Program-made: the position numbers and the translations under genes
Notes under the pieces: generated by a model
What the model was told of the DNA's origin: nothing
The model's input: only the letters and a program-made list of their open reading frames with translations
Databases searched by the model: none
Part shown: one piece after another, positions 33,744 to 42,458 of the stretch
Position numbering within the stretch: the stretch's first letter is position 1
How the letters are laid out: each line of letters begins with the position of its first letter
Source of the DNA: Streptomyces venezuelae ATCC 10712
Lineage (GTDB): Bacteria; Actinomycetota; Actinomycetes; Streptomycetales; Streptomycetaceae
Length of the DNA stretch: 64,000 nt
NCBI RefSeq assembly: GCF_008639165.1
Contig: NZ_CP029197.1
Location: 806,001-870,000 of the forward strand
Direction of reading: 5' to 3'

Positions 33744-34501
33744 GGCTTGGGGGTCAGCCACAGACGCTGTCCATTCACTTCCTGGGCGGGCCTGCTCCAC
33801 AGACCGGCGATCTCGTCGGCCAGGACGGTGACGTCGGTGAAGCCCGCGAACTTCGCGTTGGGGCGTTCGGCGCGCATGGCGTCGTGCACCAATGCCTTGA
33901 TCACCAGGATCGCAGCCGCCGCCTGCGGGCCGTCGTCGCCCCCCAGCTTGCGGAACGAGTCGGCCATGGCGAGGGTCCAGGCCTCGGCGGCGGCCTTGCC
34001 CGCGTTGTAGGCGGCGTTGTTGGCGAGCGGCTTGTGCGCGCCGACCTGGCTGACCAGGGCGTAGCGGCCGCGGCCTGCGCTGCGCAGCAGTCCGTCGTGG
34101 AAGGCGAGCGAGGTGTGCTGGACGGTGCGGATCAGGAGCTTCTCCAGGAAGTCCCAGTCCCCGAGGTCCGTCTCGGTGAAGGAGCCCGCGCCGCGCCAGC
34201 CGCCGACCAGGTGGACCAGGCCGTCGATCCGGCCGAACTCCTTCTCGGTCTTCGCGGCCCAGTCGCGGGTGGCGTCCAGGTCGAGCAGGTCGACGGTGTC
34301 GCCGACGACCCGGGCGCCGCCGTGGGCGTAGCGGGCGGCGTCGACGGCCTCCACCAGGCGCGCGGGGTCGGCGTCGGACGCGACGACGGTCGCGCCCGCC
34401 TCCGCGAGACGCATCAGCGTCGCGCGGCCCGCCGGTCCGGCCGCGCCGGCGACCGCGATGACGGCGCCGTCGAGCGGCCCGCCGTTTCCGTTGGCGTTCA
34501 T
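33740..34501 (-). CDS. Short-chain dehydrogenase/reductase
   Basis: A 253-aa classical SDR. The Rossmann turn reads GAAGPAGRAT (standard TGxxxGxG slightly altered), then D in ASDADPARL suggests NAD preference, with HLVGGW, a Ser in LVSQVGAH and the catalytic pair in YNAGKAA. The sugar, amino acid or other substrate is unknown. It lies between the DUF6421 and threonine aldolase genes in one coupled operon. The ATG at 34501 has a strong GGAGGAGG ribosome site; a GTG at 34540 that overlaps the DUF6421 stop by 4 bp is the alternative. Confidence 0.9.
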   Translation of the reverse strand: MNANGNGGPLDGAVIAVAGAAGPAGRATLMRLAEAGATVVASDADPARLVEAVDAARYAHGGARVVGDTVDLLDLDATRDWAAKTEKEFGRIDGLVHLVGGWRGAGSFTETDLGDWDFLEKLLIRTVQHTSLAFHDGLLRSAGRGRYALVSQVGAHKPLANNAAYNAGKAAAEAWTLAMADSFRKLGGDDGPQAAAAILVIKALVHDAMRAERPNAKFAGFTDVTVLADEIAGLWSRPAQEVNGQRLWLTPKP

Positions 34502-34536
34502 GGGCGACGCCTCCTCCGTGTGCTCCGTACGCGCGC

Positions 34537-35943
34537 TCACGCGGCGGCCCGCTCGGTCCGCGAGGCGTCGGCGGCGGTGATCCCCTTGGTGTCGGCGATC
34601 ACGCCCTTCAGCTTCTTGGCGAGGGCCTCAAAGAACATGCTGAGCGGAAACTCGTCCGGAAGCACGTCGTCGACGAGCTTGCGCGGCGGGAGGGACAGGT
34701 CGAGGGCGTCGGGACCCTTGGCCCACTTCGATCCCGGGTGGGGGGCGAGGTAGGTGGAGACGAGCTCGTACGCCTTGAACCAGTGGACCAGCTTGGGGCG
34801 GTCGATGCCGTCGCGGTAGAGCTTCTCGATGTCGGCGCAGAGCTGGTTGGTGACCTCGGGGGCCCGCTGCCAGTCGATCTTGAGGGTGTTGTCCGTCCAG
34901 CGCACCACGTCGTGCTTGTGAAGGTACGCGAAGAGGAGCTGGCCGCCGAGACCGTCGTAGTTGCGGTTGCGGTCGCCGGAGAGCGGGAAGCGGAACATCC
35001 GGTCGAAGAGGACGGCGTACTGCACGTCACGGCCGTGGGTGTTGCCCTCGGCCTCCAGCTTCACGGCCTCCTTGAAGGCGGTGAGGTCGCAGCGGAGCTC
35101 TTCGAGGCCGTACATCCAGAACGGCTGGCGCTGCTTGATCATGAAGGGGTCGAACGGCAGGTCGCCGTGGCTGTGGGTGCGGTCGTGGACCATGTCCCAG
35201 AGCACGAAGGCCTTCTCGCAGCGCTCCTGGTCGTCGATCATCGCGGCGATGTCGGCGGGCAGCTGGATGCCGAGGGTGTCGACGGCGGCCTCGGTGACCT
35301 TGCGGAAGCGCGCGGCCTCGCGGTCGCAGAAGATGCCGCCCCAGGAGAAGCGCTCGGGGGCCTCGCGGACGGCGATGGTCTCCGGGAAGAGGACGGCCGA
35401 GTTGGTGTCGTACCCGGCGGTGAAGTCCTCGAAGGTGATGCCGCAGAACAGCGGGTTGTCGTAGCGGGTGCGCTCCAGCTCGGCGAGCCACTCCGGCCAC
35501 ACCATGCGGAGCACGACGGCTTCGAGGTTGCGGTCGGGGTTGCCGTTCTGCGTGTACATCGGGAACAGCACCAGGTGCTGGAGCCCGTCCACCCGGTCGG
35601 CGGCCGGCTGGAAGGCGAGCAGCGAGTCCAGGAAGTCCGGGACCGTGAAGCCGCTCTCGGCCCACTTGCGCAGGTCGGAGACGAGGGCGCGGTGGTACGC
35701 GGCGTCGTGCGGGACCAGCGGGGAGAGCTGCTCGATCGCGGCGGTGACGCGGTCGAGGGTCAGCTCGGCGAAGGCGCGGGCGGGTGCGCCCTCGGCCTCG
35801 AAGTCGATGGAGCCGTCGGCGCTCTGCCAGGCGCGGATCTCCTCCACGGCATTCTTGAGCTCGGGCCAGGCGGGGTGGTCGATCACCCGGGCGGCGGTGG
35901 ATATCCCCTCACCGGTCACGTCCTGCACAAGAATTTCCGTCAT
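34537..35943 (-). CDS. DUF6421 family protein
   Basis: A 468-aa cytoplasmic protein that I recognise as the actinobacterial DUF6421 family; the function is unknown. It is rich in aromatic residues and has the notable conserved-looking segment FVLWDMVHDRTHSHGDLPFDPFMIKQRQPFW, whose clustered His/Asp residues could bind metal (H-D-R-T-H-S-H-G-D). It heads a coupled operon with an SDR and a threonine aldolase, so a metabolic role on a hydroxylated amino acid or related compound is conceivable. GGAGGAAGAGG precedes the ATG at 35943. Confidence 0.88.
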   Translation of the reverse strand: MTEILVQDVTGEGISTAARVIDHPAWPELKNAVEEIRAWQSADGSIDFEAEGAPARAFAELTLDRVTAAIEQLSPLVPHDAAYHRALVSDLRKWAESGFTVPDFLDSLLAFQPAADRVDGLQHLVLFPMYTQNGNPDRNLEAVVLRMVWPEWLAELERTRYDNPLFCGITFEDFTAGYDTNSAVLFPETIAVREAPERFSWGGIFCDREAARFRKVTEAAVDTLGIQLPADIAAMIDDQERCEKAFVLWDMVHDRTHSHGDLPFDPFMIKQRQPFWMYGLEELRCDLTAFKEAVKLEAEGNTHGRDVQYAVLFDRMFRFPLSGDRNRNYDGLGGQLLFAYLHKHDVVRWTDNTLKIDWQRAPEVTNQLCADIEKLYRDGIDRPKLVHWFKAYELVSTYLAPHPGSKWAKGPDALDLSLPPRKLVDDVLPDEFPLSMFFEALAKKLKGVIADTKGITAADASRTERAAA

Positions 35944-36100
35944 GCCTCTTCCTCCACAGGAGAACCTCGCGTCGAGACACCGTAACCATGGACGGTTCTC
36001 AGCCACAAGAGGGGCCAAGAGAAATTATCCTGCCCGACCCCCCTGATCGCAGAAGTTTTTCCTGTGGAGACGGGGGGAAGCCACCCTTCCGCCGCAGGAC

Positions 36101-36652
36101 TCAGCCCAGCGGCTTCACCAGGAGCTCGAACTCCAGATCGTCGCGCTGGGGCAGCCCGAAGCGCTCGTCGCCGTACGGGAAGGGAGTCATCCGCCCGGTG
36201 CGGCGGTAGCCTCGGCGCTCGTACCAGGCGATCAGCTCCTCACGCACCGAGATCACCGTCATGTGCATCTCGCGCACGTCCCACAGCTCGCGCACCCGGC
36301 GCTCGGCCTCCGCGATGATCTGCTTGCCGAGGCCCGCCCCCTGGAGTTCCGGCCGGACGGCGAACATGCCGAAGTAGGCGGCCTCGTCGCGGTGCTCCAG
36401 CTGGCAGCAGGCGACGATCTCGCCGTCGCGCTCGACGACCAGGAGCCGGCTGCCGGGCGTGGTGATCACGGCGGCCACGCCCTCGGGGTCGGTGCGCTGC
36501 CCCTGGAGGATGTCCGCCTCCGTGGTCCAGCCGCCCCGGCTGGCGTCGCCCCGGTAGGCCGACTCCACGAGCGGGACCAGGGCCGGGACGTCGTCCAGGA
36601 CCGCCTCGCGGTAACTGATCCGGCCGGTCTCCTGCGGCGTGGCGGTGTCCAT
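36101..36652 (-). CDS. GNAT family N-acetyltransferase
   Basis: A 183-aa acetyltransferase. The acetyl-CoA pyrophosphate-binding loop (motif A) is AVRPELQGAGLGKQIIAEAERRV (about residues 98-120: Q-G-x-G-L-G-K), with the C-terminal IAWYERRGYRRTG typical of the family. The substrate is unknown. It stands alone between the DUF6421 operon and the divergent DUF5134 gene. Confidence 0.92.
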   Translation of the reverse strand: MDTATPQETGRISYREAVLDDVPALVPLVESAYRGDASRGGWTTEADILQGQRTDPEGVAAVITTPGSRLLVVERDGEIVACCQLEHRDEAAYFGMFAVRPELQGAGLGKQIIAEAERRVRELWDVREMHMTVISVREELIAWYERRGYRRTGRMTPFPYGDERFGLPQRDDLEFELLVKPLG

Positions 36653-36826
36653 GTGAACGGGGCTCCCCTCGGGCGCTGACGATCGCCGTACGCGATCGTT
36701 CCCGAGCCTAGCGTCCGCCCTCTTCACTCCCCCCCCGTACGCCTGTGCGCACCCGTGCGCCCGCGTGCGCCCGGCCGGGGCCGGGCATCCTCCGGGGAGG
36801 GGACGGCGTCGAGGGGGAGGTGTGCC

Positions 36827-37438
36827 GTGCACGGACCGGCCTTGCCCGGCTGGCTGATGGTCGCCCTGTGCGCGGCGACGGGGTTCTCCTGCCTGCTGCG
36901 GATGCGCGCGTGCGCCGGGGAGGAGCGGCGGGCCGCGGGCGGCGAGGCCGTGATGGGCTTCGGGATGGCGACCATGGCGCTGCCCGCCGCGGTGCTCACC
37001 CCGCCCGGGTGGAGCTGGGGGGTGTACGCGGCGGTGTTCGGCGGCGCCGCACTGCACGGCCTCGTCGCGCTCCGGCACGGCGGGCGGCATGCGCACCATG
37101 TCGTCGGCTCGCTCGCCATGGTCTACATGGCGGTGGCGATGGCCTCGCCCGACCCGGGGGCGCACACGGGGCACACGGTGGGCACGGCGGGAGGCATACC
37201 CGTGCTCACGGGCGCGCTGCTCCTCTACTACACGGCGTACGTGCTGCACACGGGCGCGCGGCTCGCGCCGGAGGCGATACCCGGGGCGACGGTGCCGGTC
37301 CCGGTGGGGGTGGCGCCCGCGCCCGCGGGAGCCCTCGGCGGGGCGCGGCGTCCCGGCTGGGCGACCCGCCCGGAACTGACGCTCAGCTGCAGGCTGTCGA
37401 TGGCGCTCGCGATGCTCGCCATGCTCGTGGCGCTGTGA
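36827..37438 (+). CDS. DUF5134 domain membrane protein
   Basis: A 203-aa integral membrane protein matching DUF5134, with about five hydrophobic helices (residues about 6-25, 42-62, 65-85, 90-110, 120-145) and a final one near the C-terminus. GMATMALPA and HHVVGSLAMVYMAVAM with histidines in the membrane region are typical. The function is unknown; in Streptomyces such genes often lie beside M56 peptidase genes, as here. GAGGGGGAGG is 6 nt before the GTG start. Confidence 0.87.
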   Translation: MHGPALPGWLMVALCAATGFSCLLRMRACAGEERRAAGGEAVMGFGMATMALPAAVLTPPGWSWGVYAAVFGGAALHGLVALRHGGRHAHHVVGSLAMVYMAVAMASPDPGAHTGHTVGTAGGIPVLTGALLLYYTAYVLHTGARLAPEAIPGATVPVPVGVAPAPAGALGGARRPGWATRPELTLSCRLSMALAMLAMLVAL

Positions 37439-37443
37439 CGGGC

Positions 37444-37481
37444 CGGCACCGGCCGGCGTCTCACCGACCGGGCCGGTGCCG
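37444..37481. terminator. Hairpin after the DUF5134 gene
   Basis: Arms CGGCACCGGCC (37444-37454) and GGCCGGTGCCG (37471-37481) with a 16-nt loop, 5 nt past the stop codon. Confidence 0.65.
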
Positions 37482-37582
37482 TACGGCTGCGGCGGCCCCA
37501 CGCGGCAACGAAACCGTGGCGTACGTCACTTGACGTACGAGGCCGTACCCCCGACCCGTATCCCCCTCATAGGGTGACGGCC

Positions 37583-38524
37583 ATGTGGGTCTCCCTCGCG
37601 CTGTTCCTGCTCGGCATCCTGACCGCCCTCGCGGCCCCCCGGCTGCTGTCCCGGGCGGACTGGGTGGAGCGAGAACCCGTGGTGGCCCTCTGGGTCTGGC
37701 AGTGCGTGGTCGCCGCCGTCCTGCTGAGCTTCGCGCTCTCCATGACCTTCAGCGCCTCGACCGCCTGGCAGGCCGTCCGGGGGCAGCTCTTCGCCCCCGC
37801 ACCGCGCGCGGTGGTCGACGCGTACGAGCTCGGCACGACCGGCCCCTGGTCCGCGGTGCTCGCGGTCGCCCTGGCGGCCGGCGGGGTGTGGACCGGGGCG
37901 ATGCTCGGCCGGGAGTTCGGCCAGGCACGGTCCCGGCGCCGGCAGCGCCGCTGCGACCTGCTCGTCCGCTCCCCGCTGCTGCCCGGCGAACAGCCGGGCA
38001 GCGAGCGCCTCGTCGTCCTGGAGGGCGAGCGGCCGAACGCCTGGTGGCTGTCGGGGAGCACGCCCCAGCTGGTCATCACCACGGCGGCGCTCCGGCGGTT
38101 GAAGGGGCGACAGCTCGACGCGGTCCTGGCGCACGAGCAGGGTCACGCGCGCGCCCGGCACGACTGGCTGCGGCACTGGTCGGCGGCGCTGGCCGCCGGG
38201 TTCCCCGGCATCCCGGTCTTCGCGGCCTTCCGCGAGGAGATGCACCGGCTGGTGGAGCTGGCCGCCGACGACGTGGCCTCGCGCCGGTTCGGGCGTCTCA
38301 CGATCGCGCTGGCACTGGTCGAACTCAACGAGGACCGGGGGGTGTTCGGGCCGGGGACCGCGCCGTACGGGGACCTGCCCCGGCGGGTGAACCGGCTGCT
38401 CACCGCGGCGCCCCGGCTCACCGCGGGACGCCGTCTGCGGCTCACCGCCGCCGCCTCCATGGTGCCGGTGGTCCCGGTGCTCGTGGCCTTCGTCCCGGCG
38501 CTCGGCGCGCTGGGATGGCGGTGA
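37583..38524 (+). CDS. M56 family (BlaR1-like) membrane metallopeptidase
   Basis: A 313-aa membrane protein: helices at about residues 2-20, 35-55 and 85-105, a cytoplasmic zinc-peptidase domain with HEQGH (about 193-197) and a downstream acidic ligand region (LVELAADDVASRRFG), and a final helix pair (about 285-310). There is no penicillin-sensor domain. M56 proteins usually cleave a BlaI-type repressor encoded next to them, but no BlaI gene is present here, so the substrate is unknown. TAGGGT (37570-37575) lies 7 nt before the ATG, a likely leaderless start. Confidence 0.9.
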   Translation: MWVSLALFLLGILTALAAPRLLSRADWVEREPVVALWVWQCVVAAVLLSFALSMTFSASTAWQAVRGQLFAPAPRAVVDAYELGTTGPWSAVLAVALAAGGVWTGAMLGREFGQARSRRRQRRCDLLVRSPLLPGEQPGSERLVVLEGERPNAWWLSGSTPQLVITTAALRRLKGRQLDAVLAHEQGHARARHDWLRHWSAALAAGFPGIPVFAAFREEMHRLVELAADDVASRRFGRLTIALALVELNEDRGVFGPGTAPYGDLPRRVNRLLTAAPRLTAGRRLRLTAAASMVPVVPVLVAFVPALGALGWR

Positions 38525-38613
38525 CCGCGCGCACGCCGGTCGAGTCGCACGCCGCGGCGCGCGCGGGGAGCGCGGAAGACCGCCCCGGGCCGCTCGTCGG
38601 GCAGGATCGGCCC

Positions 38614-39303
38614 ATGCTCACCTCCGCCGTGATCTCCGGGGCCCTGGCCGTTCTCCTGCTCGTGCTCGTCGCCGTGGGATGGGAGCCGCTGCTCTCCTTC
38701 GACCGGGCGGTGGCCGAGGCGCTGCACCGCGACGCCGTGGCCGAACCGGGCCTGACCGGGCTCCAGCGCTTCCTCAGCGACTGGGTGTGGGACCCGTGGA
38801 CGATGCGCGCCCTCGCCGCGGCCACCGTGGTGCTGCTGTGGTGGAAGCGGGAGCGGCGGCTCGCCCTGTGGGTGGCCGCGACGAGCCTGCTGGCCGTCGG
38901 CCTCCAGCAGGGACTGAAGACGCTGGTGGGCAGGGATCGGCCGCAGTGGAGCGATCCGGTCGACTCCGCGCGGTTCGCCGCCTTCCCGTCCGGGCACGCG
39001 ATGACGGCCACGGTCACCTGCGGGCTGCTGCTGTGGGTCCTCGCCCTGCGGTGGCGGGACGAGTGGCGCGGCTGGGGGGCGCTCACGGGCGTGGCGCTCG
39101 TCTCGGTGCTCGGCGTGGGCTGGACGCGGGTCTACCTGGGCGTGCACTGGCCCACGGACGTCCTCGGGGGCTGGCTGCTGGGCTGGTGCTGCGTGGCCGT
39201 GGCGGTCCTGACGTACCGCAGGAGCGAGCGGCGCGGCTCCGGGGCGGGCGCTCGGGCCGGGGAGACCGGCGGGCCGCGGAGCAGAATGGAAGGAACAGAG
39301 TGA
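38614..39303 (+). CDS. PAP2 family membrane phosphatase
   Basis: A 229-aa protein with five or six helices and the three phosphatase signature motifs: K-x6-R-P in LKTLVGRDRPQW, PSGH in FPSGHAMTAT, and a variant SR-x5-H-x3-D as TRVYLGVHWPTD. It dephosphorylates lipid phosphates such as undecaprenyl pyrophosphate or phosphatidic acid at the outer face. The ATG at 38614 is 6 nt after CAGGAT (leaderless); an ATG at 38515, overlapping the M56 gene by 10 nt, would add a non-hydrophobic extension and is less likely. Confidence 0.91.
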   Translation: MLTSAVISGALAVLLLVLVAVGWEPLLSFDRAVAEALHRDAVAEPGLTGLQRFLSDWVWDPWTMRALAAATVVLLWWKRERRLALWVAATSLLAVGLQQGLKTLVGRDRPQWSDPVDSARFAAFPSGHAMTATVTCGLLLWVLALRWRDEWRGWGALTGVALVSVLGVGWTRVYLGVHWPTDVLGGWLLGWCCVAVAVLTYRRSERRGSGAGARAGETGGPRSRMEGTE

Positions 39304-39309
39304 AGCCGC

Positions 39310-39344
39310 CTGTTCTGGACGATCCCCCGTGTCGCCCAGAACAG
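39310..39344. terminator. Hairpin after the PAP2 gene
   Basis: Arms CTGTTCTGG (39310-39318) and CCAGAACAG (39336-39344) with a 17-nt loop, just past the stop codon. Confidence 0.6.
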
Positions 39345-39432
39345 ACGGCCTCCCCGGCGGCCTGCCACGAAGGCATGCCGACGGGATGCGCCGAGTATAT
39401 TGGCCGGCAGCCAGTCAACGCAGGAGTCAAGC

Positions 39433-40104
39433 ATGTCCCCGCGTAGCCCATCGGTCAATGAAGAGCTTCGACGCAGGTCCCGCGAGCGTATTTTGCAGGC
39501 CACATTGGAGCTGGTCGACACGCGTGGCTACGAGGCGACCACGCTCGGCGACATCGCGGAGCGGGCCGGTACGGCGCGGGGACTCATCTCGTACTACTTC
39601 CCGGGCAAGCGGCAGCTCCTCCAGTCGGCGGTGCACCGGCTGATGCACCTCACCCTGGAGGAGGCGCTGGAACGCGAGCCGCGCACCGAGGACGGCCGGG
39701 AGCGGCTGGCCCGCGCGATCGACGCGATCCTGGGCCTCGCGGCGGAGCGCCCCACCCTGATGCGGACGCACATGGCGGGCATCCTGCAGGCGGAGGGGTT
39801 CGTGCAGTGCCCGGAGCAGCAGCGCCTGGCGTTCCTGCTCCGGGACACGGTCACGCGGTACGGCTCCGAGGACGTGGACACCGACTATCCGCTGCTGCGC
39901 GCCCTGCTGATGGGCGCGGTGGTGGCGGTGCTGCTGCCCGGGGCGCAGATGCCGCTGCCGCGGCTGCGCTCGGAGCTGTTCCACCGCTACGGGCTCGACT
40001 GGGACGCGGGCATGCCGCCGGACGGAGGTCCGCCCGACGGCACACCGGTGGTCAGACCACCGACCGGCCGGTCGTCAGCCGGTCAGTCGTCGAAGTCGAA
40101 GTAG
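39433..40104 (+). CDS. TetR/AcrR family transcriptional regulator
   Basis: A 223-aa regulator with an N-terminal helix-turn-helix (about residues 10-56, TLGDIAERAGTARGLISYYFPGKRQLL) and an alpha-helical C-terminal domain ending in a Pro/Gly-rich tail of about 30 residues. AGGAG at 39422-39426 supports the ATG. An unusually AT-rich TATATT (39396-39401) is a likely -10 box. The gene ends 22 nt inside the convergent LVIVD gene. The target is unknown. Confidence 0.9.
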   Translation: MSPRSPSVNEELRRRSRERILQATLELVDTRGYEATTLGDIAERAGTARGLISYYFPGKRQLLQSAVHRLMHLTLEEALEREPRTEDGRERLARAIDAILGLAAERPTLMRTHMAGILQAEGFVQCPEQQRLAFLLRDTVTRYGSEDVDTDYPLLRALLMGAVVAVLLPGAQMPLPRLRSELFHRYGLDWDAGMPPDGGPPDGTPVVRPPTGRSSAGQSSKSK

Positions 40105-41618
40105 TCCGGCTGCGTCTGGACGTTGAGCTCGTCCATCCGGATCCGCTTCGCGGGGTCGGTACGGCGGTCGGAGAGCTTCAGGACGTCGAAGCCCTTCGCG
40201 ATGTCGTTGGAGTAGATGTATCCGTTGTAGTAGTACGCGGACCACGAGCCGCCGGTCGCCATGGTGGTGGCGGAGAGCGGACCGCGCTCGAAGTAGGCGA
40301 TCTCCTTGGGCTTGGCCGAGTCGGTGAAGTCCCAGACGGAGACGCCGCCCTGGTACCAGGCCTGGACCATGAGGTCCTTGCCCTTGACCGGGATCAGCGA
40401 GCCGTTGTGGGCGACGCAGTTCTCGGTGTCGGCCTGGTGGCGCGGGATCTTGAAGTAGCTGCGGAAGACGAGCTTGCTCTTCTTGCCCTTGCCGACGATG
40501 TCGTAGATGCCGTCGGCACCCCGGTTCGGGCCGACCTCGGCGTTGCAGGTGGCACCGCCGCCGCCACCGAGCTCGTCGGTGAAGACGACCTTGTTCGCCT
40601 TCTGGTTGAAGGTCGCGGAGTGCCAGAACGCGAAGTTGACGTTGTCCTGCACCTGGTCGATGACCCGCGGGTGCTCGGGGTCCTTGATGTCGAAGAGGAT
40701 GCCGTCACCCATGCAGGCTCCGGCGGCGAGGTCCTTCTCCGGCAGCACGGTGATGTCGTGGCAGCCGGTGGTCTTGGAGACGCCCGGGTTGGTGGGCCCA
40801 CCGGGGTTGCCGCCGCCGTCCGGGCCCTCGCCCGGGAAGAGGACCGGGAAGGAGACGACCGCGGCCTTCTCGGGGGACTTGCGCGGCACCTTGATGACCG
40901 AGATGCCGTCGTGCGGGGGCTGGCAGTCCGGGAACGCCGCGTTCGGCGAGTACGAGGAGACGTAGACGTACACGTCCCGCTTCTTGGGCACCAGCGTGTG
41001 GGTGTGCGAGCCGCAGGCGGTCTCGACGGCGGCGACGTACTTGGGGTTGCGGACGTCGCTGATGTCGAAGATCTTCATGCCCTCCCACGACTCCTTGACG
41101 GAGGCGGGCTGCGTGGTGCTGGCGCAGGAGTTGTCGCTCCGGGAGGAGTCCGTCGAGAGGAACAGCAGGTCGCCGGAGACGGAGATGTCGTTCTGGGAGC
41201 CGGGGCAGAGGACCTGGGCGACGGTCTTCGGGGCCTTCGGGTTGCTGATGTCGAAGATCCGGAAGCCGTCGTAGTTGCCGGCGAAGGCGTACTTGCCCTG
41301 GAACGCGAGGTCCGTGTTGAGGCTCTGGAGGGCGTCCTTGGGGATGTTCGCGAGGTGCTCGATGTTCGAGCTGTGGACGATCTCGTCCACGCCGGGTATC
41401 TCACCGCTCCGGATGGCGGAGCGCGCCTCGGCGGCCTGCTCCGAGGAGACCTTGCCCTGGGCGGGCGCGTCGCCGGGGTCGGGGGTCGCGGTGGCGGGTC
41501 CGGCCACGAGCAGCGTGGCCAGCAGGCCCGCCGCGGCGGATGCCACGCCCAGGCGTCTGAGCCGGGCACGCGGATCGCGCGTGTGGGACGTGGTACGCGG
41601 GGTACGCAACGAAGTCAC
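40083..41618 (-). CDS. Secreted LVIVD repeat protein
   Basis: A 511-aa exported protein. The signal peptide has a long basic n-region (RDPRARLRRLGVASAAAGLLATLLVAGPATA, cleavage about residue 45). The mature part is a beta-propeller-like array of LVIVD-type repeats (FRIFDISNPKAPKTVAQV, MKIFDISDVRNPKYVAAVE, GILFDIKDPEHPRVIDQV, VSVWDFTDSAKPKEIAYF). Many cysteines (VLCPGS, NSCAST, ETACGS, PDCQPP, TTGCHD, GACMGD, ATCNAE, ENCVAH) imply disulphides. It is divergent from a DUF305 lipoprotein, a frequent pairing in Streptomyces; the function is unknown. Confidence 0.88.
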   Translation of the reverse strand: MTSLRTPRTTSHTRDPRARLRRLGVASAAAGLLATLLVAGPATATPDPGDAPAQGKVSSEQAAEARSAIRSGEIPGVDEIVHSSNIEHLANIPKDALQSLNTDLAFQGKYAFAGNYDGFRIFDISNPKAPKTVAQVLCPGSQNDISVSGDLLFLSTDSSRSDNSCASTTQPASVKESWEGMKIFDISDVRNPKYVAAVETACGSHTHTLVPKKRDVYVYVSSYSPNAAFPDCQPPHDGISVIKVPRKSPEKAAVVSFPVLFPGEGPDGGGNPGGPTNPGVSKTTGCHDITVLPEKDLAAGACMGDGILFDIKDPEHPRVIDQVQDNVNFAFWHSATFNQKANKVVFTDELGGGGGATCNAEVGPNRGADGIYDIVGKGKKSKLVFRSYFKIPRHQADTENCVAHNGSLIPVKGKDLMVQAWYQGGVSVWDFTDSAKPKEIAYFERGPLSATTMATGGSWSAYYYNGYIYSNDIAKGFDVLKLSDRRTDPAKRIRMDELNVQTQPDYFDFDD

Positions 41619-41794
41619 TCCGTCCTCCCTGGTATCCGTTCAGCGTTGAACGGGTGTTGGACCCCGGCAGTATCTTCCTTGCCGTGCACATCTCAACAGA
41701 TGGCAACACAGACGTAATGAAGGTTTTTGATCGGTCAAGCCGAGAATGGTGCTAGGAACGGTCCCTGTCCCCGCAAGAACCTCTGGAGGTCGCG

Positions 41795-42442
41795 TTGTTG
41801 ATCCGCCGCCGGCGTGCCGTCGCCGCAGCCGTCGTGTCCGCCCTCGCCGTACTCGCCCTGGCCGCCTGCGAGTCGGGGCAGGACAAGGGCGCTCCGGAGG
41901 GGAAGTCCTCGACGGGGACGGTGGTCGCGCCAGGGAAGCCGGGTGAACCGGCGAAGCGGATATCGCCCGAGGAGGCCGCGAAGCTGCTGCCGGACGAGAC
42001 CCCGAACAGCGCGGACTTCACCTACGTCCAGATGATGGTCGTGCACCACCGGCAGGCGCTGACCATGACGGCGCTCGCCCCGCAGCGGGCGGCCTCCCCG
42101 CAGGTCAAGAAGGTGGCCGAGCGGATCGCAGCGGCGCAGAAGCCGGAGATCGACGCGATGGAAGGTTGGCTGAAAAACAACGGTGGCCCGCGCGAACAGG
42201 CCGGTCACGACCACCACTCGATGCCGGGGATGGCGACCGAGGCGCAGCTGAAGGAGCTCGGAGCCGCGAAGGGCGAGGCCTTCGACGAGCTGTTCCTGAA
42301 GCTGATGGTCACCCACCACGAGGGCGCGGTGACGATGGCGGCCGAGGTGCTGAGCGAGGGCAACAACGTGCTCGTGGAGGAGATGGCGAACGACGTGATC
42401 GCCCAGCAGACGGCGGAGATCGGACGCATGCGGGGGCTGTGA
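41795..42442 (+). CDS. DUF305 lipoprotein
   Basis: A 215-aa lipoprotein: the signal peptide ends in the lipobox LALAAC (Cys 27), followed by a disordered linker and a DUF305 four-helix, ferritin-like fold. The two halves carry the family pairs VQMMVVHHRQALTM and LKLMVTHHEGAVTMA, with the His/Met-rich HDHHSMPGM between them, suggesting metal (perhaps copper) binding outside the membrane. The start is TTG: GGAGG at 41785-41789 fits TTG at 41795 (or 41798). It is divergent from the LVIVD gene. Confidence 0.87.
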   Translation: MLIRRRRAVAAAVVSALAVLALAACESGQDKGAPEGKSSTGTVVAPGKPGEPAKRISPEEAAKLLPDETPNSADFTYVQMMVVHHRQALTMTALAPQRAASPQVKKVAERIAAAQKPEIDAMEGWLKNNGGPREQAGHDHHSMPGMATEAQLKELGAAKGEAFDELFLKLMVTHHEGAVTMAAEVLSEGNNVLVEEMANDVIAQQTAEIGRMRGL

Positions 42443-42458
42443 GGGGCCGGGGACTTCG

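Noticed and set aside
34502..34540. GTG at 34540 as SDR start
   Set aside because: It would overlap the DUF6421 stop neatly, but the ATG at 34501 has a strong GGAGGAGG site and begins closer to the Rossmann fold; kept as an alternative only.
35985..36000. ACCGT...ACGGT inverted repeat upstream of the DUF6421 gene
   Set aside because: Arms are only 5 bp with an 8-nt spacer, too weak to call an operator without conservation data.
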